Source: Methylococcaceae bacterium
GTDB lineage: Bacteria > Pseudomonadota > Gammaproteobacteria > Methylococcales > Methylococcaceae
Reading direction: 5' to 3'
DNA length: 11,569 nt
Assembly (NCBI GenBank): GCA_005792805.1
Contig: SXQV01000169.1
Coordinates: 1-11,569 of the forward strand
Shown: positions 5,449 through 11,569 of the stretch, piece after piece
How the letters are laid out: each line of letters begins with the position of its first letter
Numbering within the stretch: the stretch's first letter is position 1
Translations under genes and position numbers: made by a program
The notes under the pieces: generated by a model
The model's input: only the letters and a program-made list of their open reading frames with translations
The model's database searches: none
Told to the model about the DNA's origin: nothing

Positions 5449-6129
5449 TCAGGCGCGGCAATAGCGGGTTGGATCGGCAATACCGGCCCCGATAAACCCG
5501 GCCACCCGAAGCCGGCAGGCATCACAAACGCCGCAGGCACGACCCGCTTCATCGGCGGAATAACAGGAGACGGTCAGGCCATAATCAACCCCCAGCCCCG
5601 TACCTAGCTGGATGATCCCGGCTTTTGTCAGCGCAATAAGCGGCGTGTGTATTTTGAATTTTGCCCCCTCCACCCCCGCTTTGGTGGCGAGATTGGCAAG
5701 GATCTGGAAGGCGTCGATGAACGCCGGCCGGCAATCGGGATAGCCGGAATAATCCACCGCATTGACCCCGATAAATATATCCGTGGCATTCAGCACTTCG
5801 GCGTAACCCAGCGCAAAAGCCAGAAACACGGTATTCCGCGCCGGCACATAGGTCACCGGAATGATCCCTTCCTGAGGCTGATTGGGCACGGCGATTGCCG
5901 CATCGGTCAGGGCCGATCCACCGATCGCATCCAGCCCAAGGTGAATGCGTTTGTGATCGATAACGCCCATGGCATCTGCCACGCGCTCGGCCGCCCGCAG
6001 CTCGGCCCCATGGCGCTGACCATAATCAAAACTCAGCGTATGGCATTCGTACCCCTCCGAGTGGGCAATCGCCAGCACCGTGGCAGAATCCAGCCCGCCC
6101 GACAGCAAAACAACGGCCTTCCTGCTCAT
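5449..6129 (-). CDS. queC: 7-cyano-7-deazaguanine (preQ0) synthase QueC
   Basis: A 226-residue cytoplasmic enzyme that converts 7-carboxy-7-deazaguanine to preQ0 using ATP and ammonia, in the queuosine tRNA pathway. The N-terminal PP-loop SGGLDS (10-15) binds ATP, SFDYGQRH (33-40) is the conserved QueC segment, and VPARNT and GVNAVDYSGYPDCRP follow. The zinc site is formed by Cys189, Cys199, Cys202 and Cys205 (CY...ACGVCDACRLR). All key residues are present. The ATG at 6129 overlaps the queE stop as ATGA and gives MSRKAVVLLSGG, the usual start; a TTG seven codons upstream is less likely. It is the last gene of the minus-strand run. No terminator is visible in the 9-nt gap to the convergent gene. 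Confidence 0.96.
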   Translation of the reverse strand: MSRKAVVLLSGGLDSATVLAIAHSEGYECHTLSFDYGQRHGAELRAAERVADAMGVIDHKRIHLGLDAIGGSALTDAAIAVPNQPQEGIIPVTYVPARNTVFLAFALGYAEVLNATDIFIGVNAVDYSGYPDCRPAFIDAFQILANLATKAGVEGAKFKIHTPLIALTKAGIIQLGTGLGVDYGLTVSCYSADEAGRACGVCDACRLRVAGFIGAGIADPTRYCRA

Positions 6130-6767
6130 ACGCCGGTCCGGTCTCCCCAAAGATGTTTGTGTAGCTGGATCTGAAAGCGCACGTCCAGCCGGTCGTGCAG
6201 GATACGTTCCGCAAGTTCCGTGGCGTCCTGCTCACCCGCCACCGGCGAAAACAGGACTTCGCAACGCTCAGAGAGAAGATGCTCTTCCATTTTTTCCCTG
6301 GCCCAGCGGTAATCCCGCTCATCCCGGATGACAAATTTCACCTGATCGGCAGGCTGGAGATAGGCAAGATTCTCATAGCGGTTGGCCGCCTCTTCGCCTG
6401 AGCCCGGCGGCTTCAGATCCAGCACCTTGACAACCCGAGGATTCACCGCCGAAACATCGAGCGCCCCCGACGTTTCCAGCGATACGGCATAACCCGCTTC
6501 CACCAGGGCATCCAGCAGAGCCAGGCATCCCGGTTGAGCTAACGGCTCACCACCGGTAACACAGACGAACCGGGGCTGATAGGCCGCGACTTGCCGCAGG
6601 ATGTCCGCCACGGTTTGACGGGCTCCCCCGGTGAAAGCGTAGGCGGTGTCGCACCAGACGCAACGCAGCGGGCAGCCGGTCAGCCGGATGAAGACGGTCG
6701 GGCAGCCAACGGTCCTCGACTCGCCCTGCAACGAATGGAAAATTTCGGTGACGCGCAGACTGTTCAC
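6126..6767 (-). CDS. queE: 7-carboxy-7-deazaguanine synthase QueE (radical SAM)
   Basis: A 213-residue radical SAM enzyme that rearranges 6-carboxytetrahydropterin to 7-carboxy-7-deazaguanine, the step before QueC. It has the N-terminal substrate-binding motif FHSLQGES (10-17), then Cys32-x3-Cys36-x2-Cys39 (GCPLRCVWCDT) for the 4Fe-4S cluster, a SAM-binding TGGEPL, and SLETSG. The CxxxCxxC spacing is standard. The start is a GTG at 6767, three nt after the cpoB stop; AGGAG lies inside the cpoB end about 12 nt upstream. It ends with an ATGA overlap into queC, so the two enzymes are coupled. Placement behind tol-pal-cpoB is common in Pseudomonas-type genomes. Confidence 0.96.
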   Translation of the reverse strand: MNSLRVTEIFHSLQGESRTVGCPTVFIRLTGCPLRCVWCDTAYAFTGGARQTVADILRQVAAYQPRFVCVTGGEPLAQPGCLALLDALVEAGYAVSLETSGALDVSAVNPRVVKVLDLKPPGSGEEAANRYENLAYLQPADQVKFVIRDERDYRWAREKMEEHLLSERCEVLFSPVAGEQDATELAERILHDRLDVRFQIQLHKHLWGDRTGV

Positions 6768-6770
6768 GAA

Positions 6771-7685
6771 TCAGCGCTTCTCCTGCCTCATGCGCTCCAG
6801 TCTTTTTTCGGCCATCTTTGCCGCACTGCTCTCGGGGTGGCGTTTGATGACATCGTTCAGCAGCCCCGTGGCCTTGCCGTACTGCTCGTTCTCATATTCG
6901 ATGAAAGCCAGCTTCAACTCGGCATCCGGCACCTTGCCGCTCTGGGGAAAATCGGCCACCAGCTTGCGAAACGCTTCGCGCGCGACCACATAATCGCGGT
7001 TGACGTAATGCGCTTCGCCTAACCAGTACTGGGCGTTGTCGCTGAACTCGCCACTGGGATACTTCGCGACAAAGGTCTGGAAGTGGGCGATGGCATCCGT
7101 GTATTTGCCCGCCTTGAGCGTCTCGAATGCCTGCTCATAGTCGCGTTGACGAATTTTTGGATCGGGCGGCGGGGGCGGCGGTGCCAGAGGCTCGGCAAAC
7201 GTGGCATCCGGCCGGGGATTTGCTGCCGGATCGCCGGGGATCATCGGAGGAATCCCGGAGGCCGTTGTGGCCGGGGTGACCACACCTGCCGGAGGGCTCG
7301 ACGCGGCAGGAACGGAAGCTGCCGAGGGAACAGCGGGCGGCAGCAGGGGGGCGGTCAACGCCAGAATCCTGGTCTCCAAATCCGCATCCCGCAGTTCAAG
7401 GGCCGAGTTTTGCTGGTGAGCCTTATCAAGGCCGTTGCGCAGCTCTTCAACCGTACCTCGCAGTTTCTTGACCTCTTCCTGCAGACGATCAATCTCTTTG
7501 GACATCTCGGCGAGCGGCTGCGCCGACAGCCGTTTCTCAAGACGGGAAACCCGGGAGTCCAGCGTCGACGTGGCATATCCGGCTTCATCCCGTCCCCGCC
7601 GGTCATCTCCCGCCTCGCTCCAGCAAAGCCCGGGAACCACCAGCCCTGCCATCACGGCCGCCGCTAAACCTTTTTTGACTTTCAT
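6771..7685 (-). CDS. cpoB: Cell division coordinator CpoB (YbgF), TolA-binding periplasmic TPR protein
   Basis: A 304-residue periplasmic protein that links Tol-Pal to septal peptidoglycan synthesis. The signal peptide covers about 1-25 (MKVKKGLAAAVMAGLVVPGL). A coiled coil at about 41-110 (LDSRVSRLEKRL, MSKEIDRLQEEVKKLRGTVEELRNGL) is the trimerising TolA-binding part. A Pro/Ala linker at about 111-178 contains a run of seven prolines. Three TPR repeats fill 181-304 (YEQAFETLKAGKYTDAIAHF, then YWLGEAHYVNRDYVVAREAF, then YENEQYGKATGLLNDVIKRHP). The ATG at 7685 is chosen because it precedes the signal peptide and falls 8 nt after the pal stop; longer starts would overlap pal. The ribosome-binding site is weak. 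Confidence 0.94.
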   Translation of the reverse strand: MKVKKGLAAAVMAGLVVPGLCWSEAGDDRRGRDEAGYATSTLDSRVSRLEKRLSAQPLAEMSKEIDRLQEEVKKLRGTVEELRNGLDKAHQQNSALELRDADLETRILALTAPLLPPAVPSAASVPAASSPPAGVVTPATTASGIPPMIPGDPAANPRPDATFAEPLAPPPPPPDPKIRQRDYEQAFETLKAGKYTDAIAHFQTFVAKYPSGEFSDNAQYWLGEAHYVNRDYVVAREAFRKLVADFPQSGKVPDAELKLAFIEYENEQYGKATGLLNDVIKRHPESSAAKMAEKRLERMRQEKR

Positions 7686-7693
7686 GCTTGTTT

Positions 7694-8236
7694 TCAATGA
7701 CCTGGATAAACGATTTCGACACGGCGGTTTTGCTGCCACGAGGATTCCTCATGTCCGGAAACCGCAGGTTTTTCCTCACCATAGCTAACAACCTGCAACT
7801 GGCCTTCGCCCGCTCCCTGCAACCGCAAGCTCCGCTCCACCGAATTGGCGCGGCGCTCGCTCAGTGCGACATTGTATTCGGACGAACCGCGCTCATCGGC
7901 GTGTCCTTCCAGCACAGCCGTTTGTTCGGCATGCAAGGAAAGATATTCCGCATGTGCCGTCAGCACGGGCTGATATTCGGGCAGCACCTCGTCGCTGTCA
8001 TAGGCAAAATAGATCACCCTTTTCGACAATGGCCCGGCAGGGCTATCGAGATCGCCCAGCCCGGCCGGCTGACCCCCGCGCCCACCCATACCATCGCTTT
8101 GGCCATTGCCAGCGCGGCCCGGCCCGCGCCGGCTAGCCGAAGCCCCCGCGCTTTCATCGTCAACACCGCCCCGGGAACTACAGCCACTGATTGCAAACGC
8201 CAGCAACAGGCCGATCAGCACTAATTTTTTTACCAT
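7694..8236 (-). CDS. pal: Peptidoglycan-associated lipoprotein Pal
   Basis: A 180-residue outer-membrane lipoprotein that anchors the outer membrane to peptidoglycan and interacts with TolB. The signal ends in the lipobox ISGC with lipidated Cys19 followed by Ser, not Asp, as expected for outer-membrane sorting. A Gly/Arg-rich linker of about 50 residues (20-70) precedes the OmpA-like domain (74-178), which has VIYFAYDSDEVLPEY, LEGHADERGSSEYNVALSERRA with the peptidoglycan-binding Asp114 and Arg129 region, VVSYGEEKP and NRRVEIVY. The ATG at 8236 has AGGAGA 7 nt upstream and starts a proper lipoprotein signal (MVKKLVLIGL). The gap from tolB is 37 nt. Confidence 0.97.
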   Translation of the reverse strand: MVKKLVLIGLLLAFAISGCSSRGGVDDESAGASASRRGPGRAGNGQSDGMGGRGGQPAGLGDLDSPAGPLSKRVIYFAYDSDEVLPEYQPVLTAHAEYLSLHAEQTAVLEGHADERGSSEYNVALSERRANSVERSLRLQGAGEGQLQVVSYGEEKPAVSGHEESSWQQNRRVEIVYPGH

Positions 8237-8273
8237 GAAGGTTCTCCTGAATTCAAAGCAACCGACGGCGGCT

Positions 8274-9563
8274 TCAAGGTGACCATGCCACGCCGCGCAC
8301 CTCGCCGCCCCGGACCGGAATGGTGCGCTGTACCTGACCATCGAGCGAGGTCATTGCCAGCGGCTCATGGCCACCGTCCTTGCGCACGTACATGATGACA
8401 TGACCATTGGGCGCGAAAGCCGGGGACTCATCCAGCCGGCCACGTGACACTACCTTGAGATTCCGCGACCCCAGATCCATCCAGGCAATCCGGTAACCTC
8501 CCTCACCTCCGTGCACCATGGCGAGGCGGCGGCCATCCGGGGAAAACACGCCACGGGCATTGTATTCGCCCTCATAGGTCAGGCGCTGCGGCTCCCCACC
8601 CGCCGCCGGCACCAGATACAACTGGGGTTTCCCACCGCGATCGGAAGTCATAACCAATGACCGGCCATCCGGCGACCAGCTGGCTTCTGTGTCGATAGCG
8701 TCATCCCGCGTAATACGACGCAACGATCCCGAGGCCACATCCAGCGTGTAGATTTCCGGGTTGCCGTCTTTCGATAGCGTCAGCGCCAGAGTCGAACCAT
8801 CCGGCGACCAGGCCGGTGCGCCATTGATGCCAGGTGTGCCCGACACTTTCCGCCGCTCTCCGGTCGAGAGATTCTGCACAAACACGGCGGCCGTCCGATC
8901 CTCGAACGAAACATAGGCCATGCGTTTGCCATCCGGCGACCAGGCCGGTGACATGATCGGTTCCGGCGAGGACATCACCTCCCGGGCCGCCTCGCCATCG
9001 GCATCGGCAATCTGCAAACGGTATTCGCGGCTCTTTCCGCTGCCAGAGGCCGTCACATAGGCAATGCGAGTGTTGAAAATGCCGCGTTCGCCGGTGAGCT
9101 GCTGGTAGATGAGGTCCGCAATGCGATGTGCGGTATGCCGGGCATCGGCGGCTTTGAAAGGAATCCGCTCCGAAAGTAATGAGGTTCCCCGAATGGCATC
9201 AAACAGAGTGAATTCCGCCTCATGTGGAGCTCCGCCGGTGCCGGGAACGACCCGGCCAATCACGACATGCTCCTGGCCCGCGCTTTGCCAGACCGGGAAA
9301 TTGACACCCTCCGGCGGGACCGGACGCTCCGGCATCTGCGCCTCGGCCAGCGGCGTAAACCGTCCGCTGCCTGCGAGGTCGGTGGCGACGATGTGCGCAA
9401 GATTTTCTCCGGCGAGTCCGGCCTGACCAAACGGCACAACCGCAATCGGCGCCGCCCCTTCGACGCCCTGAGTAATGTCCACCGTCAGCTCGGCCCGGGC
9501 CAGACCGGTCAGCCCCAGCGCAAAAAGGCCCAGCCGCAATAAGAATCGAAACTGGCTGATCAT
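8274..9563 (-). CDS. tolB: Tol-Pal system beta-propeller protein TolB
   Basis: A 429-residue periplasmic protein of normal family length that binds Pal and TolA. The Sec signal peptide ends at ARA-E (residue 24). The N-terminal alpha/beta domain (about 25-160) has IAVVPFG and the ATDLAGSGRFTPL segment. The six-bladed propeller (about 165-429) carries repeated WSPDG motifs (AWSPDGKRMAYVSF, AWSPDGSTLALTLS, SWSPDGRSLVMTSD, VFSPDGRRLAMVHG, AFAPNGHVIMYVRK). The ATG at 9563 is preferred because AGGTGA lies 5 nt upstream and the signal peptide starts MISQFRF; an ATG seven codons upstream is possible. It is 141 nt from the tolA stop, the widest gap in the operon. Confidence 0.97.
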   Translation of the reverse strand: MISQFRFLLRLGLFALGLTGLARAELTVDITQGVEGAAPIAVVPFGQAGLAGENLAHIVATDLAGSGRFTPLAEAQMPERPVPPEGVNFPVWQSAGQEHVVIGRVVPGTGGAPHEAEFTLFDAIRGTSLLSERIPFKAADARHTAHRIADLIYQQLTGERGIFNTRIAYVTASGSGKSREYRLQIADADGEAAREVMSSPEPIMSPAWSPDGKRMAYVSFEDRTAAVFVQNLSTGERRKVSGTPGINGAPAWSPDGSTLALTLSKDGNPEIYTLDVASGSLRRITRDDAIDTEASWSPDGRSLVMTSDRGGKPQLYLVPAAGGEPQRLTYEGEYNARGVFSPDGRRLAMVHGGEGGYRIAWMDLGSRNLKVVSRGRLDESPAFAPNGHVIMYVRKDGGHEPLAMTSLDGQVQRTIPVRGGEVRGVAWSP

Positions 9564-9662
9564 GGGGGTCACCTGAAAATACATTAGGGTGCCTCGAAAA
9601 CTTGCTCCATTCCTGCGGCGACACCTTCAGCAGGAGCGGAGGGGATTGATTTTACAGGGCTG

Positions 9663-9696
9663 TTCACACTGAGCCTGTCGAAATGCGAGCTTTCGA
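9663..9696. repeat. REP-like intergenic repeat sequence between tolA and tolB
   Basis: The plus strand carries CTGAGCCTGTCGAA (9669-9682) preceded by TTCACA. This is very close to the GTTCG(C)nCTGAGCnTGTCGAA core of dispersed intergenic repeats common in Proteobacteria. Next to it, TCGAAA (9678-9683) and TTTCGA (9691-9696) form a hairpin with a 7-nt loop. The 8-mer GGGATTGA occurs on both sides (9642-9649 and 9711-9718). The 141-nt gap holds no gene that I can support. Confidence 0.55.
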
Positions 9697-9704
9697 GATA
9701 CCCA

Positions 9705-10892
9705 TTAGTTGGGATTGAATCTGAATGATACGGTTTGACCCTGCAATTGCTCGGCCACCCACTCATCCGTGGGCATCGGGAACGGTGCCGCCTTGCGTAC
9801 CGCCGCTTCCGCCGATCGCTCAAAGGCCGCATCACCTGCGCAGTCGGCGTCCACAGACGACACCCGACCGTCTGGCTGCAAACGGACTCGAATTTTACAG
9901 GACATCCCCGGCGATGCAGAAGCGGGCTTGAGCCACGCCCGTTCAACCTTTGGCTTGAAGTAACGATTGACCCAGGATTGCGCGGCCTTCTCGGCGTTGG
10001 CTTCGGCGGCCTGCCGTTGGGCTTGCCGCTGCGCCTGCTCCTGGGCCATGGATTCGGCCATCGCCTCCTTGCGGGCGACTGCCTCGGCGGCTTTTCCGGC
10101 CCTGGCTTCAGCTTCACGCTTTACCGCTGCCGCCTGACGCTTGGCCTCCGCTTCGCGTTCCGCCTTGGCGTGCGCCTTTTTGGCCTCGGCCACCCGTCGG
10201 GCTTCTGCCTCGGCCTCCACAGCTCGTTTCGCTTCGGCGACTGCCTTTTGCCGGGCTTCGGCCTGCTGGCGCGCCTCGGCTTCACGCTGCTGTTTTGCCT
10301 GAGCCTCTTGCTTGCGTCGAGCCGCTTCGGCCTTTTGTTCGGATTGCTTGCGGGCGTCTGCTTCCGCCTTCTGTCGGGCCGCCAGTTCGGCCTTGCGGGT
10401 GGCATCTTCCTCCAGTTGACGCTGGACTTCGGCTTTTTGGCGAGCTTCGGCATCGCGCCGGGCTTCGGCTTCGCGCTGTGCTTCCAGCTCTTTCGAATGT
10501 TGCCGGGCGGCTTCCGCTTCCCGCCGCTCTGCCTCCCGCTGCTGCTGCAATGCCAAACTTTTCATGGCCGCCTGGCGCGACGATTCCTCAGCCGCCGCAC
10601 GGGATTCCTGCTCAGCCTGCTCACGCTGCCTGGCCTCCGCCAATGCCTGCTGCCTCGCCTCAGCGGCTTCCTGCTCGCGAATTCGCTGCTGTTTTTGCTG
10701 CTCGACCTGTTGCCGCGCACGATCTACAACATTCGCATCGACGGTCACGGCCTGAATGATTTCTGGCTCGACCGGACTTGCCGGCGGCGCAGTCCGCTCG
10801 AATTGCATCACGATGAGCCCCAGCAACATCAGATGTAAGCACAGGGAGAGCAGGAACGCGCCGGGATGGCGCCGCACCTTGTTGGCGGTCAT
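9705..10892 (-). CDS. tolA: Tol-Pal inner-membrane protein TolA
   Basis: A 395-residue protein that spans the periplasm and transmits the proton motive force from TolQR to TolB-Pal. One transmembrane helix (about 11-31) carries the S16-x3-H20-x3-L24 pattern used to contact TolQR. Residues about 55-305 form the long Ala/Glu/Arg/Gln-rich helical rod (many EAEARRQ-type units). The C-terminal TolA domain (about 306-395) begins WVNRYFKPKVERAW and has two cysteines (GMSCKIRV and DADCAGD) that fit the domain's disulfide, then FERSAEAAVRKAAPFPMP. The ATG at 10892 overlaps the tolR stop as ATGA. The biased composition of the rod creates long spurious reading frames on the other strand. Confidence 0.96.
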   Translation of the reverse strand: MTANKVRRHPGAFLLSLCLHLMLLGLIVMQFERTAPPASPVEPEIIQAVTVDANVVDRARQQVEQQKQQRIREQEAAEARQQALAEARQREQAEQESRAAAEESSRQAAMKSLALQQQREAERREAEAARQHSKELEAQREAEARRDAEARQKAEVQRQLEEDATRKAELAARQKAEADARKQSEQKAEAARRKQEAQAKQQREAEARQQAEARQKAVAEAKRAVEAEAEARRVAEAKKAHAKAEREAEAKRQAAAVKREAEARAGKAAEAVARKEAMAESMAQEQAQRQAQRQAAEANAEKAAQSWVNRYFKPKVERAWLKPASASPGMSCKIRVRLQPDGRVSSVDADCAGDAAFERSAEAAVRKAAPFPMPTDEWVAEQLQGQTVSFRFNPN

Positions 10893-11329
10893 TCGTTCGC
10901 AGGGCGCGTCATGAGACCGACGCCAGAGACACCGGCCTGCTTGAGGGCGGCCATGATGGTGACCACACGCCCGTAATCCACCTTCTGGTCGCCACGGATC
11001 AGCACGGCCAGCCCTGGCTTTTGCGCCAGCACGGCTTGAATCTGGCCCGCCAACCCGGATTCGGTCACAGGGTTATCGCTTTGGTTGCCGGCATCCACAA
11101 ACAGCGAGCCATCCGCCTTGATGGAAATAATGATCGGCAACTGCTCGTCAGTCTCGACGGTCTTCGCCTCCGCCTGCGGCAGTTCCACATCGACGCCCGT
11201 CTGCATCATGGGCGCGGTCACCATGAAGATGATCAGCAGCACCAGGGTGACATCGATATACGGAACCTCATTGATCTCGGCCATTGGCCGCCGCCGCTGG
11301 GTCCGGCGGGAAACGCTGGTCACGTTCAT
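10889..11329 (-). CDS. tolR: Tol-Pal proton channel subunit TolR
   Basis: A 146-residue ExbD/TolR family protein. The single transmembrane helix (about 24-40, YIDVTLVLLIIFMVTAP) carries Asp26, the conserved residue needed for proton transfer in the TolQR motor. The periplasmic domain (about 45-142) has VDVELPQA and the typical LIRGDQKVDYGRVVTIMAALKQAGVSGVGLMT. It works with TolQ to energise TolA. It has 4-nt overlaps with tolQ upstream and tolA downstream, which implies coupled translation at fixed ratios. No clear ribosome-binding site is needed or seen. Confidence 0.97.
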   Translation of the reverse strand: MNVTSVSRRTQRRRPMAEINEVPYIDVTLVLLIIFMVTAPMMQTGVDVELPQAEAKTVETDEQLPIIISIKADGSLFVDAGNQSDNPVTESGLAGQIQAVLAQKPGLAVLIRGDQKVDYGRVVTIMAALKQAGVSGVGLMTRPANE

Positions 11330-11569
11330 TTGGCGTGGGCCTTGCGGTGGAGCAGGCTCAGGAATTCATCGGCGAAGGCTTCATAACGACTGGCGAGCCG
11401 GCCAATTTCGGTGGAATAACGGTTGTAAGCCATGACCGCCGGAATCGCGGCAAAGAGACCCATGGCCGTCGCCACCAGCGCTTCCGAAATACCGGGTGCC
11501 ACCATGGCGAGTGTCGCCTGCTTGGCAGCGCCCAGCGACCGGAAGGCATTCATGATGCCCCACACCGTG
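11326..11569 (-). CDS. tolQ: Tol-Pal proton channel subunit TolQ, C-terminal part (cut by the window edge)
   Basis: The frame is open to the right edge and shows the last 80 or so residues of TolQ. TVWGIMNAFRSLG, then ATLAMVAPGISEALVATAMGLFAAIPAVMAYNRY, cover the conserved second and third membrane helices with the Thr and Pro residues lining the proton path. The cytoplasmic tail ends in HRKAHAK. It is the ExbB/MotA-type partner of TolR. The gene start lies outside the window; a GTG near 11565 is internal. Confidence 0.95.
   Translation of the reverse strand, partial: TVWGIMNAFRSLGAAKQATLAMVAPGISEALVATAMGLFAAIPAVMAYNRYSTEIGRLASRYEAFADEFLSLLHRKAHAK

Noticed and set aside
10081..10680. Possible tandem DNA repeats in tolA
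   Set aside because: The recurring GCTTC/GCCTC pattern follows from repeated EAEAR-type amino-acid units of the TolA helical domain, not from an independent repeat array.
9735..10838. 367-codon open frame on the plus strand opposite tolA
   Set aside because: It is produced by the biased Ala/Glu/Arg codons of the TolA rod; the Leu/Gly/Phe-rich product looks membrane-like only because it is the complement of those codons.

Overview
The window looks like chromosomal DNA from a GC-rich, Gram-negative, sulfur-oxidising gammaproteobacterium. The main evidence is the tolQ-tolR-tolA-tolB-pal-cpoB-queE-queC gene order, which is typical of Gammaproteobacteria such as Pseudomonas, together with a Tat-exported SoxC/SoxD-type molybdenum sulfur dehydrogenase pair. 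No species can be named from the sequence alone.

Left part (1-1816): an accessory region abuts the soxC gene. It holds the 3' end of a large helicase-type protein, probably the motor subunit of a restriction system. Next come a duplicated copy of the soxC upstream region and first codons, an AT-richer toxin-antitoxin pair (PF09720/TIGR02574-type antitoxin plus RelE/ParE toxin, ATGA overlap), and the second, intact soxC start. The two soxC start copies form a 97-bp direct repeat (878-974 and 1720-1816) with one mismatch. They bracket the toxin-antitoxin pair exactly, so the module sits in a soxC promoter/start duplication, and the truncated soxC start has become a short leader ORF overlapping the antitoxin.

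Middle (1767-5439): soxC and soxD overlap and encode a periplasmic molybdopterin dehydrogenase and its c-type cytochrome partner. A bidirectional-looking hairpin region separates them from a convergent minus-strand gene for a repetitive amphipathic-helix protein of unknown function, which has its own candidate promoter. A plus-strand gene follows for a membrane protein of the carotenoid biosynthesis family (PF04240, CruF-like), with a TTG start.

Right part (5449-11569, minus strand): a tight operon runs leftward from a truncated tolQ through tolR, tolA, tolB, pal and cpoB to queE and queC. The Tol-Pal proteins form the envelope-spanning system for outer-membrane constriction. QueE and QueC act in 7-deazaguanine (queuosine precursor) synthesis. 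Several junctions are 4-nt ATGA overlaps (tolQ/tolR, tolR/tolA, queE/queC). The one loose junction, tolA-tolB, carries a REP-like repeat sequence. No tRNA, rRNA, CRISPR array or transposase was seen.
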